Assembly (NCBI GenBank): GCA_038207425.1
Contig: JBBQZU010000006.1
Location: 1-64,000 of the forward strand
Direction of reading: 5' to 3'
DNA length: 64,000 nucleotides
Source: JBBQZU01 sp038207425
Lineage (GTDB): Bacteria; Bacteroidota; Bacteroidia; Flavobacteriales_D; Cryomorphaceae
Shown piece by piece: positions 43,388 to 53,478 of this stretch. The stretch's first letter is position 1. Each line of letters begins with the position of its first letter. The notes under the pieces are model-generated. The model saw only the letters and a list, made by a program, of their open reading frames with translations. It was not told the DNA's origin and did no database searches. A program made the position numbers and the translations under genes.

Positions 43388-45676
43388 TCAGCGAATTACA
43401 GTCACCATTCCGTTGAGTTCAATAGGTCCGGTAACCAGCAAACCGGGACGTTGGCGTGCTTTTAGAAACCATACGTACGCCATGTTCTGACCCCAAAAAG
43501 CTTCGTCAGTTGATGCTCCATTCCATTTTTTATTTGGGTTGTTGGTGCGAAAAACGAGCTGCCCCCAGCGATTAAAAATCACGAAATCATACTCTGAAAA
43601 ATCACATTCTGACACAGGACCGAAAAGGTCATTGATGCCATTATTATCATCAGGAGTAAAGGCGTTTGGCACGAATATATCGCAGGCACAGTTTATAGTT
43701 TCTACTTCAACTGAAAAAGTACTCGCTCCGCAAGTATTTACAACATTGGCAGTGTATAGCCCACTTTCGTCAACTGTAATTTGAGAGCCAATTTCCCCAT
43801 TGAACCATACCACCAGATAACTATCGGGAAGCACAATACCGATGAGCACTTCATTGCCTTCGCATATTTGTACCTCACGGGCAAATTCGGGCAATCCACT
43901 TGGTACGATTGCTACTTCGATGCTGTCTGTATCTGTGTTGCATGCGCCTGTAACCGTAACCCAAAACAACCCGCCAACCGTCGGAGCTATACTTTCAGAT
44001 GCAGCCCCATTGCTCCACAGGTAACTGATAATATTAGGTCCAAAGGCATCCAGTTCATTGTTAATTCCTAGGCACAGCTCGCGGTCAGGCCCTAAATTGA
44101 CGGTCACTTCAGATGCACCTATACTTACATTGAGCTGGTCGGCGGCTATCGTACCGTTGGCATCGGTTACCGTTACAATATAAGTAGTGTTTGCATTTAC
44201 GGTTTGGGTATATGGTCCTGGCCCGTTGGTAATAGAAGGAGACCAACTGTATGTATAAGGGGGCGTTCCTCCTGATGCAGTTGCCTGAATTGTAAATGGC
44301 TGGCCTGAACAGGCAACAATATCATCGCCCAATGAGACTATAAGTGGAGGTATACAAACACCCACGGTTATTTGGTCGGTTGCTGTATTGCATGGACCGG
44401 ATACGGTTACGCTAAATGTACCCGGGTTTGCAACTGTAATTGAAGGAGTGCTTTGTCCGGTATTCCAACTATAGGCCGTGGCTCCTGCCGATGTAGCATT
44501 CAGCACAACAGTACCGTTGCAAAGATCAGTATCAGGCCCAAGGTTCACACTTACTGTTAGCGTATTTACAGTAACGGTAATGCTTGCCGTGGCACTTGCA
44601 CCTGCAGCATCAATTACTTCCACAGTGTATGTGGTTGTTATGGTAGGGCTCACGGTAAATGGTCCCGGGCCGGCACCAATATTTGGTGTCCAGTCGAAAA
44701 TATATGGGCCGATACCACCCGACGCATTTGCTCCAATACTTACTGAAGTGTTCGGACAGCTAATTTGAGCAGGTGTAGTGATTACAAACAGTTCATCGCT
44801 GCATGGTGTAATGGTAATTTGATCTTCCAGCAAAGTGTTTGCTCCAAAATGACAATAATCACCGGCCGTAACTGAGTAAGTGCCGGGCTGCGTGAAAGTA
44901 ACACTTGCGCCGGTGGCTCCGCTGCTCCATATATAGCCTGGATAAATTGGTGGTTGAAACAGGACTTCATACGGGATCGTGATCGTAACAGAACCCCCGC
45001 ACAAGCTGAATTCTGTTTCCGGAATCAGATCATAAGTTGCTCCAGGCTGATAAATAGGATTGAGCGGGGTAGTGGGGGCACTGATGCAGCAATTTCCCGC
45101 GGCAGTAACGTTTGCTGATTCATTGGCCCAACAATCGTATTGGGTAGAATGGTAACGGAATACCGCAGGCGCGGCAAATTCAAATAGAAAAAACTGCACT
45201 ATCTGATTGGCGCTATTGCCTCCACCGGCGCTGCTGGTGGAGCAATCGCCTCCACTGGTCATACAATTAACCAATGGTGGAGAGCCTGTGAAAATCGGAT
45301 CGCCCAAATAGGGTGAAATTGCCGGCTGAGCATTGGTGTATATTGTAACTATGGATGGATCTACTCCATTAATTTGCACAGTTGTGTTGCCGGTACAGCT
45401 TCCATTGCCTCCAAAACCCGCATAGATTACTTCAGTAATGTTTCCTGCGAACGGTCCGGAAATATTCACTACCGGCGACTCATAGGTAACAATTCCCAAT
45501 TTCAGATTGGGAATATTTTCGTTTACGTTGATATTCAGTGTGCCGCCTTCGTAATTTGAGTAAATTATTACGTTTCCTGCGGGGTCGCATACCTGAGCTC
45601 TAATTAAAGAAGGCGTAGCAAAAAGATATAGCGTTATAACAGCAGCAAATGCAATTCTGGTAAATAATGGTTTCAT
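43388..45676 (-). CDS. secreted repeat protein with type B T9SS sorting domain, paralogue of the protein at 2294-4957
   Basis: The 762-residue protein has a signal peptide (FAAVITLYLFATPSLIRAQ). It has the same N-terminal module as its paralogue (GNVIIYSNYEGGTLNINVNE, then NIPNLKLGIVTYE... NITEVIYAGFG). Alternating Ig/SprB-like repeats follow (ATAYSWNTGQSTPSITVANP; PYTYSWSPSITNGPGPYT). The type B sorting domain is at the end (CDIFVPNAFTPDDNNGINDL... VIFNRWGQLVFRT). It is expected on the cell surface or released; function unknown, adhesin-like. Unlike its paralogue, it carries fewer repeat copies. It stands alone with a distant terminator. Confidence 0.91.
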   Translation of the reverse strand: MKPLFTRIAFAAVITLYLFATPSLIRAQVCDPAGNVIIYSNYEGGTLNINVNENIPNLKLGIVTYESPVVNISGPFAGNITEVIYAGFGGNGSCTGNTTVQINGVDPSIVTIYTNAQPAISPYLGDPIFTGSPPLVNCMTSGGDCSTSSAGGGNSANQIVQFFLFEFAAPAVFRYHSTQYDCWANESANVTAAGNCCISAPTTPLNPIYQPGATYDLIPETEFSLCGGSVTITIPYEVLFQPPIYPGYIWSSGATGASVTFTQPGTYSVTAGDYCHFGANTLLEDQITITPCSDELFVITTPAQISCPNTSVSIGANASGGIGPYIFDWTPNIGAGPGPFTVSPTITTTYTVEVIDAAGASATASITVTVNTLTVSVNLGPDTDLCNGTVVLNATSAGATAYSWNTGQSTPSITVANPGTFSVTVSGPCNTATDQITVGVCIPPLIVSLGDDIVACSGQPFTIQATASGGTPPYTYSWSPSITNGPGPYTQTVNANTTYIVTVTDANGTIAADQLNVSIGASEVTVNLGPDRELCLGINNELDAFGPNIISYLWSNGAASESIAPTVGGLFWVTVTGACNTDTDSIEVAIVPSGLPEFAREVQICEGNEVLIGIVLPDSYLVVWFNGEIGSQITVDESGLYTANVVNTCGASTFSVEVETINCACDIFVPNAFTPDDNNGINDLFGPVSECDFSEYDFVIFNRWGQLVFRTNNPNKKWNGASTDEAFWGQNMAYVWFLKARQRPGLLVTGPIELNGMVTVIR

Positions 45677-45983
45677 TCTTGCAATGAATTCATTTTAGAA
45701 GTAAGTAATACAAAGATATTGCGATATACCCTCCTTTCGCGGCAAAAATACACTTGCATCGACAACCCAACTAGCATAAGACAAAAATACCGTGAGATTG
45801 TTTAATGCAGTTCACTCTGAGTTAATGGTATATGCGTAACCGGCACTTATAATTCATAAAGTCCTTAAATATATGCATAATGCCTATTGCCACACCAAGA
45901 TGTGAAAAATGCAAAGAAGAGCAAGAATTCAGATATCTGCCATCACCTATTTAGCTTACTTTTGCCATTCCAAAACTCTCGCT

Positions 45984-47015
45984 ATGAAATTTCTACTTTT
46001 CTCCTTTACTGCCCTAATGCTACTGGTTTGTAAGCCATTGCAGGAAACAGTGGAAACTCCGACTCCTGTCGATCCATCTGTACCTATGGGAAGTTTGCCA
46101 AAGATTCAACTTGGAACCAATGCCAAAGCCACGCTCAAAATTGATGAGCAAATTGCAATGGCGGATAAGTACTTCGCCAATTATGGAAAGGATTTGATGG
46201 ACAATTTTCATATTCGCATACCCGGGGGAACGCGATCACAACGCGAAGTATCAAAAGATTGGAGCGATGACAAAATCAAAATGTGGGTGGATGTTCAAAA
46301 GAAATACGGATTCAAGTTCGTATTTGTGGTAAATGGCAACGACTCTCCTGAAAATCAAAAAGCGTTTATACAACGCTGGATGAATATGGGTGCAAAGTTT
46401 TCATTTATTGAAATGATGAATGAATATTACCTGCCAAAATTCGCACAAGGCAAACTTGACAAAGCTGAAGTAACACGCAAAGTGACTGCTGAAGATTATG
46501 CCGGAGAAATTCTCGAAGCTTACCTGCCGGTGATAAAAGAGCTTGGCCTGACAATATTTGTGCATGTAGCACCAAAACGAACTGGTAAACAGGGCCAGCA
46601 ATATGCTCATTTCAACCAAGTGGTTACCAAAGCTGTTCGCGAAAAGTACAAAAGCTATAACCTCGGCGTGGCAGTTCACTTATATGAAAAAGCAGAGCCC
46701 TTTGACTACGGACAGATTGCTGAACTAAGGGCGCAGCTCCCGGCAGGCACTACTATCGCCATCACCGAAGCGGGTAATCTAAATGAAACTCTTTTAAGGG
46801 CAAATAAGGCTAACGAAGTAGTGGCACCACATATATATGCCCATTACCGAAAACTGGCAGCTCAGCTTAAGCCCGGCGACTACCTTTTTGACCATACATT
46901 GTACAATAATTATAAAAATGAAGGCGAAGCATCCTTACACCCCAACTTTAAAGGCATAACGCCCAAAGGGGAGGCGGTGCTAAAAATGATGCACGAAATT
47001 TACCCGAATAAATAG
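45984..47015 (+). CDS. putative clan GH-A-like (beta/alpha)8 lipoprotein
   Basis: Starting at Met 45984 (343 residues), a lipoprotein signal ends at LLVC; the frame is open to 45909 but lacks a signal there. The mature part looks like a (beta/alpha)8 glycoside hydrolase: FHIRIPGGTRSQ, FKFVFVVNGND, FSFIEMMNEYYLP with Glu147 at the Asn-Glu acid/base position, LTIFVHVAPK, then TTIAITEAGN with Glu262 as candidate nucleophile. That order of NE and E motifs is typical of clan GH-A. No specific family could be assigned and the fold is inferred from motif order only. It is transcribed alone, convergent with the DUF5916 gene. Confidence 0.62.
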   Translation: MKFLLFSFTALMLLVCKPLQETVETPTPVDPSVPMGSLPKIQLGTNAKATLKIDEQIAMADKYFANYGKDLMDNFHIRIPGGTRSQREVSKDWSDDKIKMWVDVQKKYGFKFVFVVNGNDSPENQKAFIQRWMNMGAKFSFIEMMNEYYLPKFAQGKLDKAEVTRKVTAEDYAGEILEAYLPVIKELGLTIFVHVAPKRTGKQGQQYAHFNQVVTKAVREKYKSYNLGVAVHLYEKAEPFDYGQIAELRAQLPAGTTIAITEAGNLNETLLRANKANEVVAPHIYAHYRKLAAQLKPGDYLFDHTLYNNYKNEGEASLHPNFKGITPKGEAVLKMMHEIYPNK

Positions 47016-47050
47016 TTCTGTTGTTGAAAGCGTTTGCAGCCAGCGCGATT

Positions 47051-49228
47051 TCAGACCACAAACCTCCAAATCAGCTTGCAGAGAATAGTGCCTCTTTCGG
47101 CGATCCAACTGCCGGTGGTGGTGTCGTAAACTTGATTCACAATCAGAAATAGGTCAGTTCCAATTTTTGGTATAACCTGCAGCCTGAAGTTAAAATTAAA
47201 TTCATTTTGGGCAGAGTTCCATTGCGCCAATACTGATCCGAAGGCATTCGGATTTATTGAATACTCGGTTCTGGAACCGATAAGATCGGTTTCAAAACTT
47301 CCATATGGCAGGGCAACAATGTTCTTCTCATACCGCAAGCCGGTTGTAATATTTTTACCTGCTCTCCAAAGCACTTCAGTACGGTTCTGAGTAGAGGTTC
47401 CATCATAAAAATCTCCCACTACAATGCGGGTATTAAATGACAGGGTGCGGCCTGTGAAAGTTGCGAAGTCAAGGTCAAACTGATTCCACCAATAGGTGCC
47501 GGTGGGTATAATTACACCAGGCGAAATAGTAAAATCATTGATTAATCCTTCGGCAATACGCCGGTAATTCAGGCCCAATCGTTCACCTTTCCTTGTATCA
47601 AAGCCCAAGAACCGGAATTGGTATTCAAAACTCTGAATGTCTTTTGTGTCGTCATATTGCGCATACGTTACAGCGGCTGGAGTAAATTCAAACTGTCTTA
47701 TCCACATCAATTTATTCTTAGGCCTGGGACGCAGGTTGAATTGTCCGAAGTTTTCACGAAAGTTTCTTCTGCGCATCAGGCCTACTTCAGGCTCAAAAGG
47801 CGCAGGGCTTCGCTGCGTACTTGCGAATATGTTTATACGATCGTTTGGGTAGCTGATGAATGCGCGGTAGGCAAATGCCATCGGGTCAAATACCTCGTCG
47901 GTATTGTACGTTTGGATAAATGCCCCACCCACGTCAAGGTTTCGGTTGCCTAAAAAGTGCGGCGTGCTGTATCTGCCATTGATTCCGGTTGTAGAATGCC
48001 ACCTGCCATTCTCAATTTTATTGGTTGTCATAGCACCTATGATGCTTTGCGATCCAACATCCTGCCGCCAGCTTGCGGTAGTATAATTGGTGGTAGGGTC
48101 AGTGTCGGTTTCTGCAGTTTGCAAACTCATAAGTCCGAGCGTACGGTTCTGTTCTTTGCCAAGCACCCTTGCACCCGCTATGATTGGCACCGTTTCAAAG
48201 GAGTCATTTAAGCCTATGCGCCGCGAATAGAAGGGTAGAATCCTGTTGCCTCCAAAGCCCATATCAAAGTAATCATCGCCTTCAAGAAAAAACTCCCGAA
48301 GCTCCGGAAAAAACAGTGGGAAACGCGTGATATTGATTTGCTGCTGATCAGCTTCTACCTGAGCAAAGTCAGTATTGAAAGTAAGATTGAGGCGGTAGGC
48401 AGGTGAGATCAGATAGTTTATATCACCCCCTGCATTTGCCACACCTCGGTCCTTATCCGGTGTAAATTCACCTCCCGCAATTCCATACGGCTTTATTTCC
48501 ACAAAAGGTTTTCTCACCAGTTTGTCGAGACCCGTAAGCGTACCTGCCTGGTTAACTTGTTCTATCCTGTTGTTTCGGTTCCAGCCCTGCCACCGGCTTT
48601 GCTCGAGCTTTCGGCGAATGTTTCGCTCAAAATTAATACCCCATATTTGCTCATCTACATTGGTGCTGTAACGCAGGGTGTAAAAGGGTATTTCAAACTC
48701 AGCAAACCAGCCCTGTTCTGTGCGGGTGGTTCGTACATCCCACACCCCGTTCCAAAAAGTGTTTACAGAACCGCCATTATTGAAAACCTGCAAGTCGGCG
48801 CGGGCACCATTCGGATTTGTAACAAACATGAAACCATTGCGCTTATCACGGTAGGTGTCAAAAATGATTATGATGTTATCGTCAAGTTCGTATTTGAAAT
48901 CACGCCGCAGTTCTTTTGCTGTAAGCTTTTCAGGCTCACTGTCGAAGCACCATACCGCAATATACAGGTAGTCACCATTATAGGCAATGGCAACTTCAGT
49001 GCGCTCAGATGCAGCCATACCTTCATGCAGTTCTCTCTGGGTAAAATTTGCAATACGGGGTGCTGTACGCCATACATCTTCATCCAGATTTCCATCAAGA
49101 GAAATTGCGCGATCAGTATATACAGCGCCCATGTTGTTAGGAAATGACACCTGGGCTTTCGCGAAATGTGGCATGAATGAAAGCAATAATATTACCGCAC
49201 CAATTTTTGTAGCCACCACTTTACTCAT
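47051..49228 (-). CDS. DUF5916 outer-membrane protein with N-terminal CBM9-like domain
   Basis: The start at 49228 (725 residues) gives a signal peptide (IGAVILLLSFMPHFAKAQV); the frame is open to 49375 but that end overlaps the previous gene. A CBM9-like beta-sandwich follows (ISLDGNLDEDVWRTAPRIAN, WFAEFEIPFYTLRYS). Then comes DUF5916, with the FARVEADQQQIN-type segment (FNTDFAQVEADQQQINITRF), the FFPELREFFLEG box and late amphipathic beta strands suggesting an outer-membrane barrel. The function is unknown, possibly carbohydrate-linked. It is 55 bases downstream of the M1 peptidase gene and may share its transcript. Confidence 0.9.
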   Translation of the reverse strand: MSKVVATKIGAVILLLSFMPHFAKAQVSFPNNMGAVYTDRAISLDGNLDEDVWRTAPRIANFTQRELHEGMAASERTEVAIAYNGDYLYIAVWCFDSEPEKLTAKELRRDFKYELDDNIIIIFDTYRDKRNGFMFVTNPNGARADLQVFNNGGSVNTFWNGVWDVRTTRTEQGWFAEFEIPFYTLRYSTNVDEQIWGINFERNIRRKLEQSRWQGWNRNNRIEQVNQAGTLTGLDKLVRKPFVEIKPYGIAGGEFTPDKDRGVANAGGDINYLISPAYRLNLTFNTDFAQVEADQQQINITRFPLFFPELREFFLEGDDYFDMGFGGNRILPFYSRRIGLNDSFETVPIIAGARVLGKEQNRTLGLMSLQTAETDTDPTTNYTTASWRQDVGSQSIIGAMTTNKIENGRWHSTTGINGRYSTPHFLGNRNLDVGGAFIQTYNTDEVFDPMAFAYRAFISYPNDRINIFASTQRSPAPFEPEVGLMRRRNFRENFGQFNLRPRPKNKLMWIRQFEFTPAAVTYAQYDDTKDIQSFEYQFRFLGFDTRKGERLGLNYRRIAEGLINDFTISPGVIIPTGTYWWNQFDLDFATFTGRTLSFNTRIVVGDFYDGTSTQNRTEVLWRAGKNITTGLRYEKNIVALPYGSFETDLIGSRTEYSINPNAFGSVLAQWNSAQNEFNFNFRLQVIPKIGTDLFLIVNQVYDTTTGSWIAERGTILCKLIWRFVV

Positions 49229-49283
49229 TGGTCGCGAAGATAGTATGTGCTTCACCAATGATAAAAGTAAAGAAGGCGAAATT

Positions 49284-50993
49284 CTAAATTTTACTTGCTT
49301 CCTTTGGCGGGCTTTCAAGCTTTTCAATCTGGTAGTAGCCTGATTTTGATCTGTCCAGCGTGCGCTCGCCTTCATAAATGTTTCTGAATTCCTGCCAGGT
49401 ATTTGAAGGTATCAGAACTATTTCATTTTCTCCGACATTCAAGCGCACCATCATTCTAAAGTTTTCCGGAAGTCCTTCCTTCCATTTGTAGTAGAAAGTA
49501 CTTATTTCTTCATTGTAGTGAAACTGAAGCGTTGGAACATCATTTTGCCTCAGAAATACTTCAAAGAATGGCTCGAGGTCCATATCGGTTTCCAGGCTGA
49601 AATATGCTTCAAGATCGGCTGAGGTGATATTGCTTTTCGCAAAATGCTGACTTGCATTGCGCAGCGTGGAGAAAAACAATTCGTCATTGTCAATTTGCAT
49701 TCTAAGGGTATGCATAAATATGGCTCCCTTTCCGTAAATATTATAGTCATTTTTATTTGCCCAACTATTGTATCTCACGCCGAAGGGTTTGATTACAGGC
49801 CGTTCATTTCCTACATATGAATAGCCTCTCTGCACGGCCCTGTCATAGGTCCATTTGCCGTAAAGGCGCTCCATTACGAGCGCTTCTGAGTAGGTGGCCA
49901 TTCCCTCGTGCAGCCATGCATCGCCATAATCAGTAGCGGTGATGCTGTTTCCCCACCATTCGTGGGCGAGTTCATGTATCAGTGTGGAGTTGTAGTGGGG
50001 TAGTGTATCGCTCTTGTAATCGAAGTACATCATGTCGCCCATAGAAATAGCACTTTGGTGCTCCATCGCACCGCCTTGCACATTGGATTGCACAAAACGG
50101 CAACCATCATCCCACCAAGGGAAAGGGCCATACAATTGCTCAAGTGCAGCCATTACTGCAGGCGTTTGCTTGTAGAAGCCGTACCCTTCAGTTTGCTTCT
50201 CAAATAGCACTGCGGCCTCTATTACCTGATCTATTCCTAATATGTCTTTATAAGGATATTTATGAATGATGAAATCACCAACATTGAAGGAGATATTGTA
50301 TACGTTAATAGGATTCATTACCGCGTAATGCCAAGTAATTTTATCGCCTGCAGGGCTTTTTCCCATGAGCCTTCCATTGGCCACAGCCAGCAAATCAGGA
50401 CTTGATGTAACGTTTATAAAACAACTGTCGGGTTCATCATAGAGCAAATCCTTGCAGGGCATTACAAAGTGAGGGCCGATGCCTTGCGTAAGGGTGCTGA
50501 CCCTCGATTTGCCATTGGAATCTTTTGACCAGAATACGGGGCCTAATCCCATGATGCTCGCAGGTTTCCCTCCATATTCGATGTCAATTCTATACATATT
50601 TCCCGGTATAAGTTTAGGCTCAAAAACCACATAAAGCAGGTCTGCTTTATGCTGCCATTTTTTGAGCTTGCTGCTCGATGTAATGTTTTTTACTTTGAGT
50701 GCTCCCTGAAGGTCGAGCATAATTGAATCAGCAGCAAGGTCGGCTCTGAAGTGTATTACCATTGTGCCGTCAATTCTTTTTTTCTCGGGTTGAACATCCA
50801 CAGTCCAGTCATAGCAGGTTATGTCATAAGCAGTGCGCAGTGCATTGGGCGATCCGCTGAAATATTGCTTTTCTTTGAATTTTGGAAAGTTGTTTTCACC
50901 TTTCGAGTTTCTGTATTTCAAAAAAGGCAGGTAATGACAACTGCTCAAAAGCATGGTCAGCACTACAAAAACTGCGGTAAGAATTGATTTCAT
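49284..50993 (-). CDS. M1 family (gluzincin) metallopeptidase lipoprotein
   Basis: The 569-residue protein has a lipobox (VLTMLLSSC) and an aminopeptidase N-type fold. GGAMEHQSAIS is the M1 exopeptidase loop. The zinc site is HELAHEWW with His340, Glu341 and His344, and the third ligand is Glu363 in DAWLHEGMATY. A catalytic Tyr candidate lies in NIYGKGAIFMHTLR. It probably cleaves N-terminal residues from peptides at the cell envelope. Length is that of short bacterial M1 enzymes lacking the large C-terminal helical domain. Confidence 0.94.
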   Translation of the reverse strand: MKSILTAVFVVLTMLLSSCHYLPFLKYRNSKGENNFPKFKEKQYFSGSPNALRTAYDITCYDWTVDVQPEKKRIDGTMVIHFRADLAADSIMLDLQGALKVKNITSSSKLKKWQHKADLLYVVFEPKLIPGNMYRIDIEYGGKPASIMGLGPVFWSKDSNGKSRVSTLTQGIGPHFVMPCKDLLYDEPDSCFINVTSSPDLLAVANGRLMGKSPAGDKITWHYAVMNPINVYNISFNVGDFIIHKYPYKDILGIDQVIEAAVLFEKQTEGYGFYKQTPAVMAALEQLYGPFPWWDDGCRFVQSNVQGGAMEHQSAISMGDMMYFDYKSDTLPHYNSTLIHELAHEWWGNSITATDYGDAWLHEGMATYSEALVMERLYGKWTYDRAVQRGYSYVGNERPVIKPFGVRYNSWANKNDYNIYGKGAIFMHTLRMQIDNDELFFSTLRNASQHFAKSNITSADLEAYFSLETDMDLEPFFEVFLRQNDVPTLQFHYNEEISTFYYKWKEGLPENFRMMVRLNVGENEIVLIPSNTWQEFRNIYEGERTLDRSKSGYYQIEKLESPPKEASKI

Positions 50994-51299
50994 TTAATTA
51001 TTGATTTTAATAATTCAGTCAATGTGTCTTAAGGAGCATTCTTTTTGCTCATTCAGATGTCAGGTAGTAGGGAATAAGCCATTTCTGAAAATGAAAACAA
51101 GCAGAAGTTACTTTGCGATACATGCACAACAAAAGTAATTGATTGAACAACCTGCAAAAGGAAAATATTACCGTTGGTAATTTTGATAGTTGAATGCATA
51201 AATGCAAGGATACCTGATTTGTTCTATCAGTTATAAAGGCAAATTTTATTTGCTTAGTGGGCCTTATTCAGAAATATGAATAATACCATAATGATCGAT
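50994..51299. other. intergenic stretch without a supported gene
   Basis: The 306 bases between the M1 peptidase start and the end of the methyltransferase gene are AT-rich and contain only short chance frames. No tRNA, terminator hairpin or TAnnTTTG element is clear. Confidence 0.55.
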
Positions 51300-51935
51300 T
51301 CAGGCCGGCAACGTTCCGATAATAACAAGATCAGTAACTGGGCTTTTTGACTGAGCATTGGTCACTATTCTGCTTATACAAATTATTTCAAATCCTTTGC
51401 TCTCGAGCTGCCCAATAAGAAAATCGGCGCTGTAATAATGGGTGAATATTTGATCGCCTGTGGTGCCTGTAACCAGCGTAGAACTTTCGTGATTTCCTTC
51501 CATGGTACTCAGATAGATCAGACCTCCCGGTTTGAGCAAATTACGACAATCTTTTATGAGCTTTTTCGCCTCCAATTTATTCAGATAGGGAAGGCAGAAA
51601 CCGCAAATAATGGCATCATAACGTTGCGTAAGCTTGGCAATGCTCCTACAATCCATTACTTCAAACCGTGCGTTGATGTTGTTTTTTTGAGCGAGTTCAA
51701 TCATTGAAGGAGCAAGATCGATACCGGTAATTTTACTATCAGGTAGTTTTTGTGAAATATACATTGTTATATTTCCTGGGCCGCAGCCTATGTCTAAAAT
51801 CTTTGCATCAGGCTTCTCAATCGTATTGCAAAAGCTGTCAAGTGATGCTGTGTACATGGATATGTCCATATACTTAGCCTGATAAACTTTCGCCTGCCTA
51901 TCGAAGACCGATACAGCTTGCTTGTTCTTGTCCAT
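51300..51935 (-). CDS. class I SAM-dependent methyltransferase
   Basis: The 211-residue protein has the Rossmann motif I ILDIGCGPGNITMYIS, the acidic motif ITGIDLAPSMIELA, the motif IV YDAIICGFCLPYLN and KPGGLIYLSTMEG. It methylates an unknown small substrate using S-adenosylmethionine. The UbiE-like layout is general. It is a single gene, with the ATG at 51935 preceded by no Shine-Dalgarno sequence. Confidence 0.92.
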   Translation of the reverse strand: MDKNKQAVSVFDRQAKVYQAKYMDISMYTASLDSFCNTIEKPDAKILDIGCGPGNITMYISQKLPDSKITGIDLAPSMIELAQKNNINARFEVMDCRSIAKLTQRYDAIICGFCLPYLNKLEAKKLIKDCRNLLKPGGLIYLSTMEGNHESSTLVTGTTGDQIFTHYYSADFLIGQLESKGFEIICISRIVTNAQSKSPVTDLVIIGTLPA

Positions 51936-52157
51936 TCTTAGTTCATTGATTCAACTTGTTTAAGCTGCCCGCTTGCTTATCCACAAAAGCCTTTTTAGTA
52001 TGCCCAAATTAGCTTCCTACATGGAAAAAATCAAATATAGGACAAACCCAAATGCGAGTCCGCAACCTTTAGACAATAGCTAATAAATGATCTACGTAAG
52101 TGGATTTATGGTCTATTAATGGAAATATGACCATAAATAGCCATAGGTACCAGCCAC

Positions 52158-52586
52158 CTACTGTTTCACAAACAGCAATGCCTTTTCGCCGGCAGGCTGA
52201 AGCAGATAAATTTCGGGCGACAGATGGCCAACGTCAATTAAATCAGCATTCGAAAATCCTGAAAGCACCCTTCCGGAAATATCTGTAATTATCCCTTCTT
52301 TCTTTTCTGAAAGGCGTAAAGTATTTGCAGATACCGTGTTTGGGTATATTAAAAGCGTCGACTTGGAATTTTGATTTGATGATATGCCAAGCGTAGAAGA
52401 CAGCGCTGATAAATGAAGGCTGCTGTCAGAGAATGAGCCGAATTAATGCGTCCATGCGATTATTATATTATCGCCATGTATGGCAAAAGATTTTTGGGCA
52501 CTTGAACCCGGTGAAACATCCATATTTGCAACCCATACATGATTTACTTGTGGGTTGTCACTGCCATAAGTGGAATGCGCAAATGT
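52158..52586 (-). pseudogene. C-terminal remnant of a type A T9SS secreted protein gene
   Basis: A frame of 143 codons, closed upstream by TGA 52587-52589, reads STYGSDNPQVNHVWVANMDV, then IHGDNIIIAWTH. An in-frame TAA at 52443-52445 follows, then LLIYPNTVSANTLRLSEKKE and GIITDISGRVLSGF, ending ...ALLFVKQ-stop. The second part is a clear type A sorting domain and the first a strand-rich fragment like the end of a secreted enzyme. No signal peptide or catalytic domain remains. The rest of 51936-52764 holds nothing recognisable. Confidence 0.78.
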
Positions 52587-52764
52587 TCAGTTTTCTCATA
52601 GCTTTAGGTGCGCAATATGTTTGGAACAAATTTCTAAAAAATAGCAATTGTTATTACACGCTTATGTATCTAAGGTTTATTGCATTGAGCAAACGCAAAA
52701 ATAGCCCGGCAGAATGAATCTCTGCGCTATTAAAAATGCTTCTTACCTTTCGGCAATGATTAGG

Positions 52765-53325
52765 ATGAATCTCCAGAACTATATTGGCAGTATGCTGGCT
52801 CTGATGCTGATTGTAACATTAACATTTTGCAGAAGCAAAAAAGAAATGGAGCAGCAACCCGGAAGCATAAGCCCACAGATAGAAAAACTTGCAGCCGAAA
52901 TAGAAGCCAACAATTACATTGGCACCCGCTATATGGCAAGAATACAAAGCGAATCGCCGGCATGGACGCGACGGCAGCAACTTATGAGCGATGCTACATC
53001 TGATGAACTTATTCTCCTTTCTACCGATCCCAATTTCGTGGTGATGTTAACTGCATTTGAAGGATTGTACCGCAGGCAACACGCCGAAGTAAAGAACATA
53101 TTCAACCGGCTTACCCACAGCAATGAAAAGATAAGCTATATAAAAGGCGATATATACTCATCGATGCCTGTTTTGGAGTATGCTTTTATTTATGTGATGG
53201 GCTATACCATGCCCGGCGAAGAGCAGCCTTATATGGACATACTACCCGAAAAATATATTGAGCTTGCACCCATGGAAGTGCGTGAGGTGAGCAAGAATAT
53301 TGAAGCATACAGAAGATTGCGTTGA
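52765..53325 (+). CDS. hypothetical lipoprotein
   Basis: Not recognised. Starting at Met 52765 (186 residues; Met 52756 is also possible), it has a hydrophobic signal ending at a lipobox-like LTFC followed by RSKKEMEQQPG. The mature part is predicted helical and rich in charged residues (EKLAAEIEANNYIGTRYMAR), with no other cysteine. It is probably an outer-membrane or periplasmic lipoprotein of the Bacteroidota. It is codirectional with the protease gene 150 bases downstream. Confidence 0.7.
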   Translation: MNLQNYIGSMLALMLIVTLTFCRSKKEMEQQPGSISPQIEKLAAEIEANNYIGTRYMARIQSESPAWTRRQQLMSDATSDELILLSTDPNFVVMLTAFEGLYRRQHAEVKNIFNRLTHSNEKISYIKGDIYSSMPVLEYAFIYVMGYTMPGEEQPYMDILPEKYIELAPMEVREVSKNIEAYRRLR

Positions 53326-53478
53326 GTATATTAAGCCATCAAGAATTACGGTTGAAACTGCTTGAAGTTTATTTGGGAATCCAAGATTTCTTCCATTACA
53401 ACCATCCTTAAGAATGAATTTTTACCGCAGAACCAATTATAGGGTCTATTTTTACACCGCAAGAATTAATTGAAGCCC

